Under the pieces are notes generated by a model. That model had not been told where the DNA came from, did no database searches, and saw only the letters and a list, made by a program, of their open reading frames with translations. A DNA stretch of 19,492 bases from Chloroflexota bacterium (GTDB lineage Bacteria > Chloroflexota > Dehalococcoidia > SM23-28-2 > RBG-16-64-32). The position numbers and the translations under genes were made by a program. The DNA lies in assembly GCA_005880055.1 (NCBI GenBank), contig VBJS01000004.1, positions 40,470-59,961 of the forward strand, written 5' to 3'. Of this stretch, positions 8,307-14,657 are shown one piece after another; position 1 is the stretch's first letter; every line of letters begins with the position of its first letter.

Positions 8307-9581
8307 CTAAGCGTCCGCTATGGCGCCCTCGGGCGCTTCCGGCACCTTGGTCACACGGACCTTCTTGATCCGCCGGCCGTTCACGCTCAGTACCTTCAAG
8401 CGGATGCCGTCCACGCCCACCTGGTCCCCCACGCTGGGCATGCGGCCCAGCTCGTTCACGATGAACCCGCCGATGCTATCAAAGTCCTCTTTCTGGATCG
8501 CCACGTCGAACATCTCGTTCAGTTCATCAATACCTACGCGCCCATCGACGATCGCTTCGGTTGTCGTCAGCAGTTGGACGGGCTGCTCTTCGAGGTCGAA
8601 CTCGTCGCGGATTTCACCGACGATCTCTTCCAGCAGATCTTCGATCGTCACGAGCCCGGCCGTCCCGCCGTACTCATCTACAAGAATGGCGATGGATATC
8701 TGACGCTGCTTCATCTCCGCCAGCATCTCATGGACCTTCTTAGACTCCGGCACGAAATGGGCGGGACGGGTTACATTGCTAAGCTCCGGTTGGCGGTTCC
8801 CCTTTGCAAGGTGCTTCAGTACGTCCTTTGCGTACGCAATACCAATGATGTTGTCGATGTTCCCTTCGTAGACCGGCACCCGGCTGTACCCGTGCTCCAC
8901 CATCACCTGCGCTACTTTCTCAAAGCCCTGCTTTACGTCTGCGGCGACGATATCCGTTCGCGGCACCATCACCTCGCGGACAGCTCGGAACTCCATCTCC
9001 ATCACGCCACGAATCATCTCCCGCTCGTCTTCCTGGAGGCCGGCACTGGCCTGGTCTAACTCCGAGAGCAGGATCAACTCCTCAACCTGGCCGGTTCGGC
9101 TGCTTTCTGGGGTAGGCCAGCTGCGGGTCAGCACCCCTATCGGCGTATCCAGGAGCATCACGGGGCCGCGAAAGGCCAGCCGGATGAAGCTGACGAACGG
9201 TTTGAGGATTCTCTGCCAGCGCTCCGGGTTGCGGGCGACCACCATGCGCGGGAACGCCTGCAGCAACATGACGACGAGAACGAGTATGAGGGTAGTTACC
9301 ACCAGCGCCGCCCAGTTATCGCCGGCCTCGTTGAACACGAGGAACGCTGCGACTGCGGTAACGCCTACACGCGCCAGGTTGCGGGCAAGCGCCAACGAGG
9401 AGAGCGTCAGTTGCCGCTCCTGGTAAAAGCGGCGCAGCGCGTCCAGTCGAGATTCGGCCGGCTCCTTGAGCGCCCGCTCACGCACGCTCACGATAACTCC
9501 GGCCTCAGCGGCGACAACCAATATGAAGGCGAGCGTCCCCAGCACCAGCACGCCCAGCCCAGCGACGTCCTCGGCGTTCAT
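8307..9581 (-). CDS. CNNM/CorC-type membrane protein with CBS pair and CorC_HlyC domain
   Basis: Family members (CorC, YhdP, MpfA, eukaryotic CNNM) act in Mg2+ or Co2+ export and homeostasis. This 424-residue protein has an N-terminal membrane domain with hydrophobic segments at about 10-32, 70-84 and 92-109. A CBS pair follows, starting at VMVPRTDIVAA (205-214), with GYSRVPVYEG in the first CBS motif and VDEYGGTAGLVTIEDLLEEIVGEI in the second. The C-terminal CorC_HlyC domain covers about 340-413 (DGRVGIDELNEMF, DSIGGFIVNELGRMP). Its start overlaps the stop of the GlmU-like gene by 4 bp, so the two are probably translationally coupled; no functional link is obvious. The 89-bp gap to dprA holds the candidate dprA promoter. 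Confidence 0.93.
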   Translation of the reverse strand: MNAEDVAGLGVLVLGTLAFILVVAAEAGVIVSVRERALKEPAESRLDALRRFYQERQLTLSSLALARNLARVGVTAVAAFLVFNEAGDNWAALVVTTLILVLVVMLLQAFPRMVVARNPERWQRILKPFVSFIRLAFRGPVMLLDTPIGVLTRSWPTPESSRTGQVEELILLSELDQASAGLQEDEREMIRGVMEMEFRAVREVMVPRTDIVAADVKQGFEKVAQVMVEHGYSRVPVYEGNIDNIIGIAYAKDVLKHLAKGNRQPELSNVTRPAHFVPESKKVHEMLAEMKQRQISIAILVDEYGGTAGLVTIEDLLEEIVGEIRDEFDLEEQPVQLLTTTEAIVDGRVGIDELNEMFDVAIQKEDFDSIGGFIVNELGRMPSVGDQVGVDGIRLKVLSVNGRRIKKVRVTKVPEAPEGAIADA

Positions 9582-10381
9582 TCGCCGGGTCCGCTTCCGC
9601 GCGAGCCGTCTCGCGGAAGTTCCTGCCGGTCCCTTGCCGTCACCCGCGCCGGCATCCCCGCTACCCTGCTGTCTTCGGGCACGTCGCGGGTCACCACCGA
9701 ACTCGCCCCGGTGGCGGCATTACGGCCGACGCGCACGGGCGCCACTAGCATTGTATCGCTGCCGATAAAGGCTCCATCTTCAATCACGGTGCGGCTCTTC
9801 CGCTTCCCGTCGAAATTGCAGGTGACGGTCCCGGCACCAATGTTGACGTTGGTGCCAACTTCCGCATCGCCGATGTAACTGAAATGCCCCACCTTCGTGC
9901 CGCGGCCCAGGCGGGATGCCTTGACTTCCACGTAGTTGCCGATGTGGACGCCGCTCTCCAGGTAAGAGTCCGGCCGCAGGTGACTGAACGGCCCCACATC
10001 CACCCCGGCTTCCAGCGCGGCTCCTTCCAAGACAGAGGCGAAGACCTCGCACTCGTCCCCGATTCGAGAGTCGATGATCACCGTATTCGGGCCGACGCGG
10101 CAGTTGCGGCCAACGATCGTGCTGCCGGTGATCGTCGTGTTCGGATAGATTGCTGTGCCGGTGCCCACTTCGACGCCGACCTCGACGTATGTTGTTGCCG
10201 GATCGACGATGTTGACTCCGGACTCCGCGAGGCGCGCGCACTCATGCAACCGCTGTTCTAACTGCGCGCGCAACGCCACCAGAGGATCGGGGCCACCACG
10301 CGTGGCTGAATTCTGCCGGCGTGTGCGGGAAGGAACAGATGCTTGCCCCGGCCGCGCACCGGGCGCCTGATGTTTGGACAT
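9578..10381 (-). CDS. Stand-alone GlmU-type acetyltransferase domain (left-handed beta helix)
   Basis: Corresponds to the C-terminal half of bifunctional GlmU, which acetylates glucosamine-1-phosphate on the way to UDP-GlcNAc. After a basic, low-complexity N-terminus of about 35 residues, the GlmU linker helix and hexapeptide repeats follow. The active residues align to E. coli GlmU at a constant offset of 197: Arg136 (R333), Lys154 (K351), catalytic His166 (H363), Tyr169 (Y366), Asn180 (N377), Asn189 (N386) and Lys195 (K392). Only Y387 is changed, to Phe190. The uridylyltransferase domain is entirely absent; it would have to be encoded elsewhere. The end, AGMPARV, resembles sugar O-acetyltransferases, so another sugar phosphate could be the substrate. 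No Shine-Dalgarno sequence precedes the ATG. Confidence 0.88.
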   Translation of the reverse strand: MSKHQAPGARPGQASVPSRTRRQNSATRGGPDPLVALRAQLEQRLHECARLAESGVNIVDPATTYVEVGVEVGTGTAIYPNTTITGSTIVGRNCRVGPNTVIIDSRIGDECEVFASVLEGAALEAGVDVGPFSHLRPDSYLESGVHIGNYVEVKASRLGRGTKVGHFSYIGDAEVGTNVNIGAGTVTCNFDGKRKSRTVIEDGAFIGSDTMLVAPVRVGRNAATGASSVVTRDVPEDSRVAGMPARVTARDRQELPRDGSRGSGPGE

Positions 10382-10592
10382 GGGATCAGTTCAGCAAGTT
10401 GGTCTGGCGGTCAGCCTGTGAAGACCGGGCCGCAAAGACAGCGCCGTGCCGGCGTTGATTGCCGGAGCCTGTATTCGGAGGTTCGGATTTATCGGTGGAT
10501 TCGTCAGCGTCCAAGCGGTTCAGCCTGATCTCTCTCTGGCCTACTAGCAGACAGTATCAGCCGCCTTCCGGAGGCCTGTCAAGGATTGTGCG

Positions 10593-10613
10593 TCCCGGCC
10601 AAGAGTGCCGGGA
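10593..10613 (-). terminator. Weak hairpin after the tail-anchored protein gene
   Basis: TCCCGGC and GCCGGGA form a perfect 7-bp stem with a 7-nt loop, 24 nt past the stop of the gene at 10638-10943. No U-run follows in the minus direction, so intrinsic termination is uncertain. Otherwise the 256 bp between 10382 and 10637 show no gene and only weak promoter-like sequences for the GlmU-like gene. Confidence 0.3.
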
Positions 10614-10637
10614 GCCCCTTTCGGCCGGTGTCTCTTC

Positions 10638-10943
10638 TTAGCGGATGAGGAGCAGCGGGAAGAGGATCGCCAGGATGAGGAGCAGAGAAACAGCGATAAT
10701 CAACCAACTGGGAACAATGGACGGCCGCCCCGGGTCCCAGTCGCCGTACCCGGCCGCTTCCGAGAGGTCGTAGTCGGGATCGCCCTCATCCGGAACGTAA
10801 GAGTCGTCCTCTTCGTCGTAGTAACCCGGGGGCGCCTCCTCGGCGTCCTCGGGGTTATCCCAGTCCGGGAAATCGCCGGAGAAGCCGCCTCTCGCCGGCC
10901 CATGTACGTCACGGCCCTCCGGCTGCCGCCGTTGCTCCTGCAT
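10638..10943 (-). CDS. Small acidic tail-anchored membrane protein, unknown function
   Basis: 101 residues that I do not recognise. The first 75 or so are hydrophilic and strongly acidic, rich in Asp, Glu, Gly, Pro and Tyr (DNPEDAEEAPPGYYDEEDD). A single hydrophobic segment (about 79-100, WLIIAVSLLLILAILFPLLLI) ends the chain with one Arg, which is a tail-anchor layout with the acidic part presumably in the cytoplasm. The ATG at 10943 lacks a Shine-Dalgarno sequence but is preceded by TAGACT ending 9 nt upstream, the leaderless-type signal also seen at other genes here. It starts 12 bp after the end of the broken GNAT gene. The acidic composition and the promoter support a real gene. Confidence 0.65.
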   Translation of the reverse strand: MQEQRRQPEGRDVHGPARGGFSGDFPDWDNPEDAEEAPPGYYDEEDDSYVPDEGDPDYDLSEAAGYGDWDPGRPSIVPSWLIIAVSLLLILAILFPLLLIR

Positions 10944-10952
10944 GACAGTTTC

Positions 10953-10958
10953 AGTCTA
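10953..10958 (-). promoter_or_regulatory. -10 box (TAGACT) of the tail-anchored protein gene
   Basis: TAGACT on the minus strand ends 9 nt before the ATG at 10943. TGCACA (4 of 6 to TTGACA) lies 18 nt upstream. The same hexamer stands before the neighbouring GNAT gene. Confidence 0.4.
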
Positions 10959-11625
10959 GCATCGCGGGGAACCGCCTGTGCAGGCGTGGCTTCGGGCGAG
11001 ATCCTTGACCATCAGGTGTCGCCCCTCGATGCCCGTATAGCGCTTGTACGCGGGATCTGTCCTTGTCGCGATGACCCGAAACCCATGGCGCTCGTAGAGC
11101 CGGCGGGCAGGGTTGACTGTGGTCGTCGTAAGCGACATCAACTGGTAGCCCGTCGCCAGGGCTTCCGATTCGGCGTGTTCGAGGAGAGCCGCGCCGATAC
11201 CTTTGTTGCGGAGGGCCGGGTCGACATCGACCTCCGCGATATGGTACGCGCCGGGCGGCGTCTGGGGCTGGACGCGTCTGCGGGCGCGAAGCCGGGGCAG
11301 GAGCCGAACAATCCCGACCGGCCCGAACGTCTGCACGGCCAGGTAGATCAACCGCGGTGTCAACTGCATGTCTCCGCGGTGGCCGCCGGCCTGGATGATG
11401 CCGACGACGCGGGCATCCATCTCCGCCACTGCTGTGTGCCGCCAGCCTTGCGGACCGCCAGCCTTGCGGACTGTTTGTAAGGCGCATGATCCCCGTCCCA
11501 AAAGCGATTGCCCGCTCTGCGCTGCCCGCCAGCGCTATGCTCTCCTGGCCGGGATCTCCGGCCAGCAGCTCAGCGATCCTGTTCGCATCCCCCGGTACCG
11601 CCTGCCGAATAGTCAGCCCTGCCAC
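10956..11625 (-). pseudogene. GNAT acetyltransferase broken by a 16-bp tandem duplication
   Basis: The N-terminal frame starts at the GTG at 11625 (MAGLTIRQAVPGDANRIAELLAG) and reads GNAT-like up to TNSPQGWR. The rest continues in another frame from HTAVAEMDARVVG and includes the GNAT acetyl-CoA region VDVDPALRNKGIGAALLEHAESEA and the C-terminal ARRLYERHGFRVIATR. The switch falls exactly on two perfect copies of a 16-bp unit. Removing one copy gives a continuous 217-residue protein reading SPQGWRHTAVAEMDARVVG, so the duplication alone explains the frameshift. TAGACT ends 8 nt before the GTG. Only the first third can be made as it stands. A sequencing or assembly error remains possible. Confidence 0.85.
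11439..11470. repeat. Perfect 16-bp tandem duplication inside the GNAT gene
   Basis: CCGCCAGCCTTGCGGA occurs at 11439-11454 and again, without a gap, at 11455-11470. The length is not a multiple of three, so one extra copy shifts the frame; a single copy (or four) restores it. Confidence 0.95.
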
Positions 11626-11633
11626 GGCAACGC

Positions 11634-11639
11634 AGTCTA
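11634..11639 (-). promoter_or_regulatory. -10 box (TAGACT) of the GNAT gene
   Basis: TAGACT on the minus strand ends 8 nt before the GTG start at 11625, with no Shine-Dalgarno sequence between. It supports that start and fits the leaderless pattern of this window. Confidence 0.4.
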
Positions 11640-11670
11640 CCGGTTCTCATCTCTCAACTACCACCCCTAT

Positions 11671-11678
11671 CGTCCAGC
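11671..11678 (+). repeat. Left copy of the 8-bp target-site duplication (CGTCCAGC)
   Basis: Directly abuts the left terminal inverted repeat of the 395-bp element; the same word abuts the right end. Confidence 0.75.
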
Positions 11679-11722
11679 GGTAGTCGGTCAGTTTGAATCC
11701 AGCAGTCCGACAAAGGACGACA

Positions 11723-12004
11723 TCAAACGAAAGCGGTAGCGAAGATAACGACGCCAGCTACGATGCCGACTGCCGAGGCGGAGAGTCCACCAATTTCCAA
11801 GAATCGAGTTGATGGGTTTAGACCAACGCGCGTGTACAATGCCCTTCTCAGCCGCGCGAGTGGTTTCCGAAAGATGAACGCACACGCACCGAATTGGATA
11901 AAGCCCAGTCCAAACAGGATTCGTTCTGGCAGTACGCGGCTCATCGTGAATGTGACCACGACCCCGACCGCCGCCAAGAACACGATTGCAATGACATGAC
12001 GCAT
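11723..12004 (-). CDS. Small membrane protein carried by the mobile element, unknown function
   Basis: 93 residues, not recognised. It has three hydrophobic segments: about 3-20 (VIAIVFLAAVGVVVTFTM), 31-46 (LFGLGFIQFGACAFIF) and 73-92 (LSASAVGIVAGVVIFATAF). They are separated by a basic loop (RKPLARLRRALYTR), so the loop probably faces the cytoplasm. The gene sits entirely inside the 395-bp element; its stop lies 25 bp from the left inverted repeat. A TACAAT box lies 31 nt before the ATG. No good Shine-Dalgarno sequence is present; a second ATG 6 nt downstream is possible. The hydrophobic pattern suggests a real protein rather than chance. It may be a passenger gene or a host gene captured between element ends. 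Confidence 0.6.
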   Translation of the reverse strand: MRHVIAIVFLAAVGVVVTFTMSRVLPERILFGLGFIQFGACAFIFRKPLARLRRALYTRVGLNPSTRFLEIGGLSASAVGIVAGVVIFATAFV

Positions 12005-12035
12005 CGGGAAGGAGCTATCTGTTGGTGTGTCTTCG

Positions 12036-12041
12036 ATTGTA
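12036..12041 (-). promoter_or_regulatory. -10 box (TACAAT) inside the mobile element
   Basis: TACAAT preceded by TGC (extended -10 like) on the minus strand, 31 nt before the ATG at 12004. No convincing -35 at normal spacing; the region upstream is the right terminal repeat of the element. Confidence 0.35.
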
Positions 12042-12073
12042 GCACCGTACCGCCTTCAAACTGACGCACTACC

Positions 12074-12081
12074 CGTCCAGC
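12074..12081 (+). repeat. Right copy of the 8-bp target-site duplication (CGTCCAGC)
   Basis: Directly abuts the right terminal inverted repeat of the 395-bp element. The empty site would have had one copy. Confidence 0.75.
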
Positions 12082-12182
12082 CTCCTGCGCGCGCCGTCCG
12101 GCATGCGTGCAAGTGCCCATCATTGCCTGTAGGTGCGGGCTACGCAACCATAAATCCTAGGCCGCTTCCTCTCGCCAAACCG

Positions 12183-12211
12183 TTGACATGGCCGTAGGTC
12201 TGTGCTACAAG
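12183..12211 (+). promoter_or_regulatory. Sigma70-type promoter of the diiron protein gene
   Basis: Perfect -35 TTGACA (12183-12188), 17-nt spacer, -10 TACAAG (12206-12211). The predicted transcription start is near 12218, giving a leader of about 48 nt that carries GGGAAGGA as Shine-Dalgarno sequence 9 nt before the ATG at 12266. No other gene lies between 12082 and 12265. Confidence 0.7.
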
Positions 12212-12220
12212 AACCTCGTA

Positions 12221-12238
12221 ACTTAGTAACCGCTAAGT
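12221..12238. promoter_or_regulatory. Palindromic operator candidate in the leader of the diiron gene
   Basis: ACTTAG (12221-12226) and CTAAGT (12233-12238) are a perfect inverted repeat around a 6-nt centre, only a few nucleotides past the predicted transcription start. That is a good position for a repressor dimer; the regulator is unknown. Confidence 0.45.
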
Positions 12239-12265
12239 GCGTCTTACAGAGGGAAGGATACTGCG

Positions 12266-13348
12266 ATGGCTATCGACGTTGATACCCTGCAAAAGCTGCG
12301 CGCAGAGCCGGAAGTCCAGAAGCTGGACCTTAGCTGGCTGAACATCGACGAGAACGGCCACCCCTGGGGCGTTCGCGCCAAGCCCGGCAAGCGCGGCCTC
12401 ACCCTCGACGAGATCGAGATCGGCGCGATCGGCGAGGTGCCCGAGCACAGCGACAACAGGGGCGTCCGCGCTCGCGGCTCCGTCCCCCGGCCCGACGCGC
12501 CGCGCATCCCCGGCAGCTACGCCGGCCGCGCCGACGTCTACTCCGAAAACACGCGCCTGCTCTACGAAGAAGCTGTGCAGCGCCAATGGTCCTCCGCCAC
12601 CGACATCCCCTGGGCCGAAATCCAGGCCCTTCCCGACGACATCGAGCGGGCGATGTGCCAGCTCTGCACCTTCCTTACAGAGGTCGAGTTCATCGCGGGC
12701 GATACGCCGGGGCAGTGGCTGCCGCAGATCAACAGTGAGCACCATGAGGTAAAGCTGTTCCTCCTCACCCAGATCATGGACGAAGCCCGGCACCTGGACG
12801 TTTTTCGAAAGCGGGCCTTCGCTAACGGCGGCGGCCTGCTCAGCTCACTTCCGCAGGACGGCTTGCGAGTAATCATCGAGGCCAAGGACTTTACCGAGAT
12901 GTCCGCTATCATGCACGTAGCCGCTGAAGGCTTCGTGCAGAGCATGTTCCGCATGGGCGAGTACATCGGCCAGAACGACGCCGAAAAGCGCATCTTCCGC
13001 CTCTGCGGGCAGGACGAGAGCCGCCACTTGGGCTTCGGGGTCATGCACCTGAAGTACGTCGCCGAGAACGAGCCCTGGCGGCGCGAGGAGATCCACCACT
13101 ACCTGGATAAGGTGGAGCAGACGTTGGCCCCCGACCCGCTGGAGAGCGACGGCGCCAACTTCGCGCTGTTCGAGGCGCTGGCCATCCTGATGGGCGGCGG
13201 CGTGAAGAACATCGACAAGGGGATCAACATGTCGATGGCCGTCCAGAAGAAGCGCGTCAACGAGTACATGCACCGCCTCACCGTCGCCGGCTTCGGCGAC
13301 CGTCGCGAGCGCATGCGCCCGATGCTCAAGCAGTTCCTGGACAACTAA
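12266..13348 (+). CDS. Ferritin-like diiron protein, probable oxygenase/oxidase of unknown substrate
   Basis: 360 residues. After an N-terminal extension of about 90 residues, a four-helix ferritin-like core shows the pattern of carboxylate-bridged diiron enzymes. There is a Glu in helix 1 (Glu139 or Glu141 in FLTEVEFIAG), Glu173 and His176 (MDEARHLDVF), Glu221 (AAEGFVQSM), and Glu251 and His254 (QDESRHLGFG), i.e. two ExxH motifs plus two further Glu. The stretch NTRLLYEEAVQRQWSSATD followed by IPW recalls BoxB-like and related oxygenases, but similarity at this level does not fix a substrate; R2-like oxidases are an alternative. It is monocistronic, with its own promoter, leader palindrome and strong terminator, and stands directly upstream of the copper-type operon. 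Confidence 0.8.
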   Translation: MAIDVDTLQKLRAEPEVQKLDLSWLNIDENGHPWGVRAKPGKRGLTLDEIEIGAIGEVPEHSDNRGVRARGSVPRPDAPRIPGSYAGRADVYSENTRLLYEEAVQRQWSSATDIPWAEIQALPDDIERAMCQLCTFLTEVEFIAGDTPGQWLPQINSEHHEVKLFLLTQIMDEARHLDVFRKRAFANGGGLLSSLPQDGLRVIIEAKDFTEMSAIMHVAAEGFVQSMFRMGEYIGQNDAEKRIFRLCGQDESRHLGFGVMHLKYVAENEPWRREEIHHYLDKVEQTLAPDPLESDGANFALFEALAILMGGGVKNIDKGINMSMAVQKKRVNEYMHRLTVAGFGDRRERMRPMLKQFLDN

Positions 13349-13418
13349 CACCTAGTACCTATCACCTAACACCTCGATAACCAGACGCCTCGAGCGCCCC
13401 CTCAGCAAGAGGCGAACG

Positions 13419-13450
13419 AAGCGCCCCGATCACTCGGGGCGCTTTGCTTT
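13419..13450 (+). terminator. Intrinsic terminator after the diiron protein gene
   Basis: AAGCGCCCCGA (13419-13429) and TCGGGGCGCTT (13434-13444) form a perfect 11-bp stem with a TCAC tetraloop, followed by TTTGCTTT. It ends the diiron transcript before the copper-type operon. Confidence 0.9.
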
Positions 13451-13471
13451 CGGGCGCAAACCGCATATCAT
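13444..13471 (+). promoter_or_regulatory. Candidate promoter of the copper-type operon
   Basis: TTGCTT (13444-13449), 16-nt spacer, TATCAT (13466-13471). The -10 box ends 8 nt before the ATG at 13480, which has no Shine-Dalgarno sequence, so the transcript would be near-leaderless. The -35 overlaps the T-run of the preceding terminator. Confidence 0.4.
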
Positions 13472-13479
13472 CACGGCAA

Positions 13480-13902
13480 ATGACTGGCAGGCCCACCGCC
13501 GCTCGCGTCCGCGTCGCTTCGCTCTTCGTGCTCCTCTTTGCGGTCGCGCCGAACGCGCTCTTTATGGGCCACTGGCACATCTTCGCGCCTGCCCCCGAGC
13601 CTCAGGCGCCCAGCTCCGCGTCGCTTGCGATCCACGTGCACCCGGCGGCCACCACGAGCGAAGAGGAGCAGGCGACGGAGCAGGCCCACGAGCGCGCCGG
13701 CCACTGTCCGTCCGGCCCCAGCCGCTGCTCATCGGCGCCGGCGGTGCCTGTTATCCCGTTCACCGAAGCCGGCGTTGTCGTCCTCGTTCTCGGCGCCGGC
13801 CTGCTGATGCTTCTGGAGCGCTCCACCATCTCGGCGCTTGACCGCGACGTCTTGCCTCTGCGCCGCCCTCCCCGGCGAACCCTTTCCCCCGTCCTGGCGT
13901 AA
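13480..13902 (+). CDS. His/Cys-containing membrane protein at the head of a copper-type operon, unknown function
   Basis: 140 residues from the ATG at 13480 (an upstream ATG at 13444 lies within the terminator and is unlikely). An N-terminal signal or membrane segment (VASLFVLLFAVAPNALFMG) is followed by an extracytoplasmic stretch with possible metal ligands: GHWH, HVHP, AHERAGHC and CPSGPSRC. A second membrane segment (about 97-111, VVVLVLGAGLLMLLE) and a basic, proline-rich tail complete it. I do not recognise the family. It is followed at 38 bp by the exported protein and then the CopC-CopD fusion, so a role in copper binding or delivery is an inference from position and ligands. Confidence 0.7.
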   Translation: MTGRPTAARVRVASLFVLLFAVAPNALFMGHWHIFAPAPEPQAPSSASLAIHVHPAATTSEEEQATEQAHERAGHCPSGPSRCSSAPAVPVIPFTEAGVVVLVLGAGLLMLLERSTISALDRDVLPLRRPPRRTLSPVLA

Positions 13903-13940
13903 ACATCAACTGGAGAGTTCTGATTGGAGGGACTATCCTT

Positions 13941-14624
13941 ATGTCTTTGCGACTTTACGCCATCGCTGGCGCCGCGGTCCTGGCAGCCGTGTTCGCCCTA
14001 GGTGGCTATATGCAAACGGCTTCTGCCCACGAGGCCCGGGGCGTCGGCAAATACCAGTTCATCGTCGGGTTCCTCAACGAGCCGTCGATTGCCTTTCAAC
14101 CGAACGGCCTGAGCCTGGAGATCAAATTCTTCGAGAACGGCGCGCCTACGGCGACCGGAGAAGAAGCCGAGAGCGCCCAGGGCGGGACGCCCGTGGAAAA
14201 CGCGGACAGTAGTCTGAAGGCGGAGGTCATCGTCGGCGGTGGCGCTAAGAAGATGGACCTCACGCTCGAGCCCCGTTTCGGCGAGCCCGGCGCGTACGAC
14301 GGGCACTTCATCCCGACGCTGGCCGGCGATTACACCTTCCACATCACGGGCAAGCTAGAGGACCAGAACATCGATGAGAGCTTCAGTTCAGGGCCCAAAA
14401 CATTCGATACCGTCCAGGATGCGAGTGCGCTGGAATTCCCGAACACGGTGCCGGATAACGGTCAACTCGGCCAGAAAATCGACGCGCTCTCCTCGAAGGT
14501 CGATAATATAAAGACGGGTGGCAGCGACGATACCGCCAAGGTCCTTGGGATCGTCGGCATCATCATCGGCATCGTCGCTCTTGGCGCTGGCGGCTACGCT
14601 GTGGCCAGCCGGCGGCAGACATAG
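13941..14624 (+). CDS. Exported, membrane-anchored Ig-like protein with predicted N-terminal His; possible copper-binding partner
   Basis: 227 residues with GGAGGGA 8 nt before the ATG. The signal peptide (1-29) ends TASA, so cleavage would leave His30 as the mature N-terminus (HEARGVGKYQF), as in copper proteins that bind the metal through an amino-terminal His. A beta-rich domain follows (about 35-160), including GAYDGHFIPTLAGDYTFHI with His122 and His134 and FSSGPKTFDTV, resembling YtkA-like or other copper-associated Ig folds. Then comes a short coiled-coil-like stretch (QLGQKIDALSSKVDNIK) and a C-terminal membrane anchor (about 201-223) with a positive end. It lies just upstream of the CopC-CopD fusion, the place YcnI holds next to YcnJ in Bacillus. 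Copper binding is inferred, not shown. Confidence 0.75.
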   Translation: MSLRLYAIAGAAVLAAVFALGGYMQTASAHEARGVGKYQFIVGFLNEPSIAFQPNGLSLEIKFFENGAPTATGEEAESAQGGTPVENADSSLKAEVIVGGGAKKMDLTLEPRFGEPGAYDGHFIPTLAGDYTFHITGKLEDQNIDESFSSGPKTFDTVQDASALEFPNTVPDNGQLGQKIDALSSKVDNIKTGGSDDTAKVLGIVGIIIGIVALGAGGYAVASRRQT

Positions 14625-14657
14625 ATCGAGCTTTATGGCCGCGAGGTACGGGGAAGA

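Larger units (their letters stand above)
11679..12073. mobile_element. 395-bp transposon-like element with 19-bp TIRs and 8-bp target duplication, carrying a membrane-protein gene
   Basis: The left end GGTAGTCGGTCAGTTTGAA (11679-11697) and the inverted right end (12055-12073, reading GGTAGTGCGTCAGTTTGAA) agree at 17 of 19 positions. The 8-bp word CGTCCAGC lies immediately outside both ends (11671-11678 and 12074-12081) as a direct repeat, as expected for a target-site duplication. There is no transposase; the only gene inside is a 93-residue membrane protein on the minus strand. The segment looks less GC-rich than its surroundings. 8-bp duplications are typical of several IS families (such as IS256, ISL3, IS1595, IS6), and I cannot choose among them. 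It would need a transposase in trans. Confidence 0.78.

Noticed and set aside
10605..11480. Plus-strand frame opposite the tail-anchored and GNAT genes
   Set aside because: No domain or Shine-Dalgarno sequence; the opposite strand carries clear GNAT sequence, so this is a shadow.
11660..11702. tRNA-like fragment (TATCGTCCAGCGGTAG followed by AGTTTGAATCC)
   Set aside because: It resembles D-arm and T-arm pieces, but there is no anticodon arm or acceptor stem. The sequence is explained by the target duplication plus the left terminal repeat of the 395-bp element.
12233..13044. Open frames on the minus strand opposite the diiron gene
   Set aside because: Antisense shadows; the plus-strand gene has promoter, Shine-Dalgarno sequence, conserved ligands and terminator.
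13349..13376. Degenerate direct repeats of CACCTA after the diiron stop
   Set aside because: Only three short irregular copies; too few and too imperfect for a CRISPR or iteron array.
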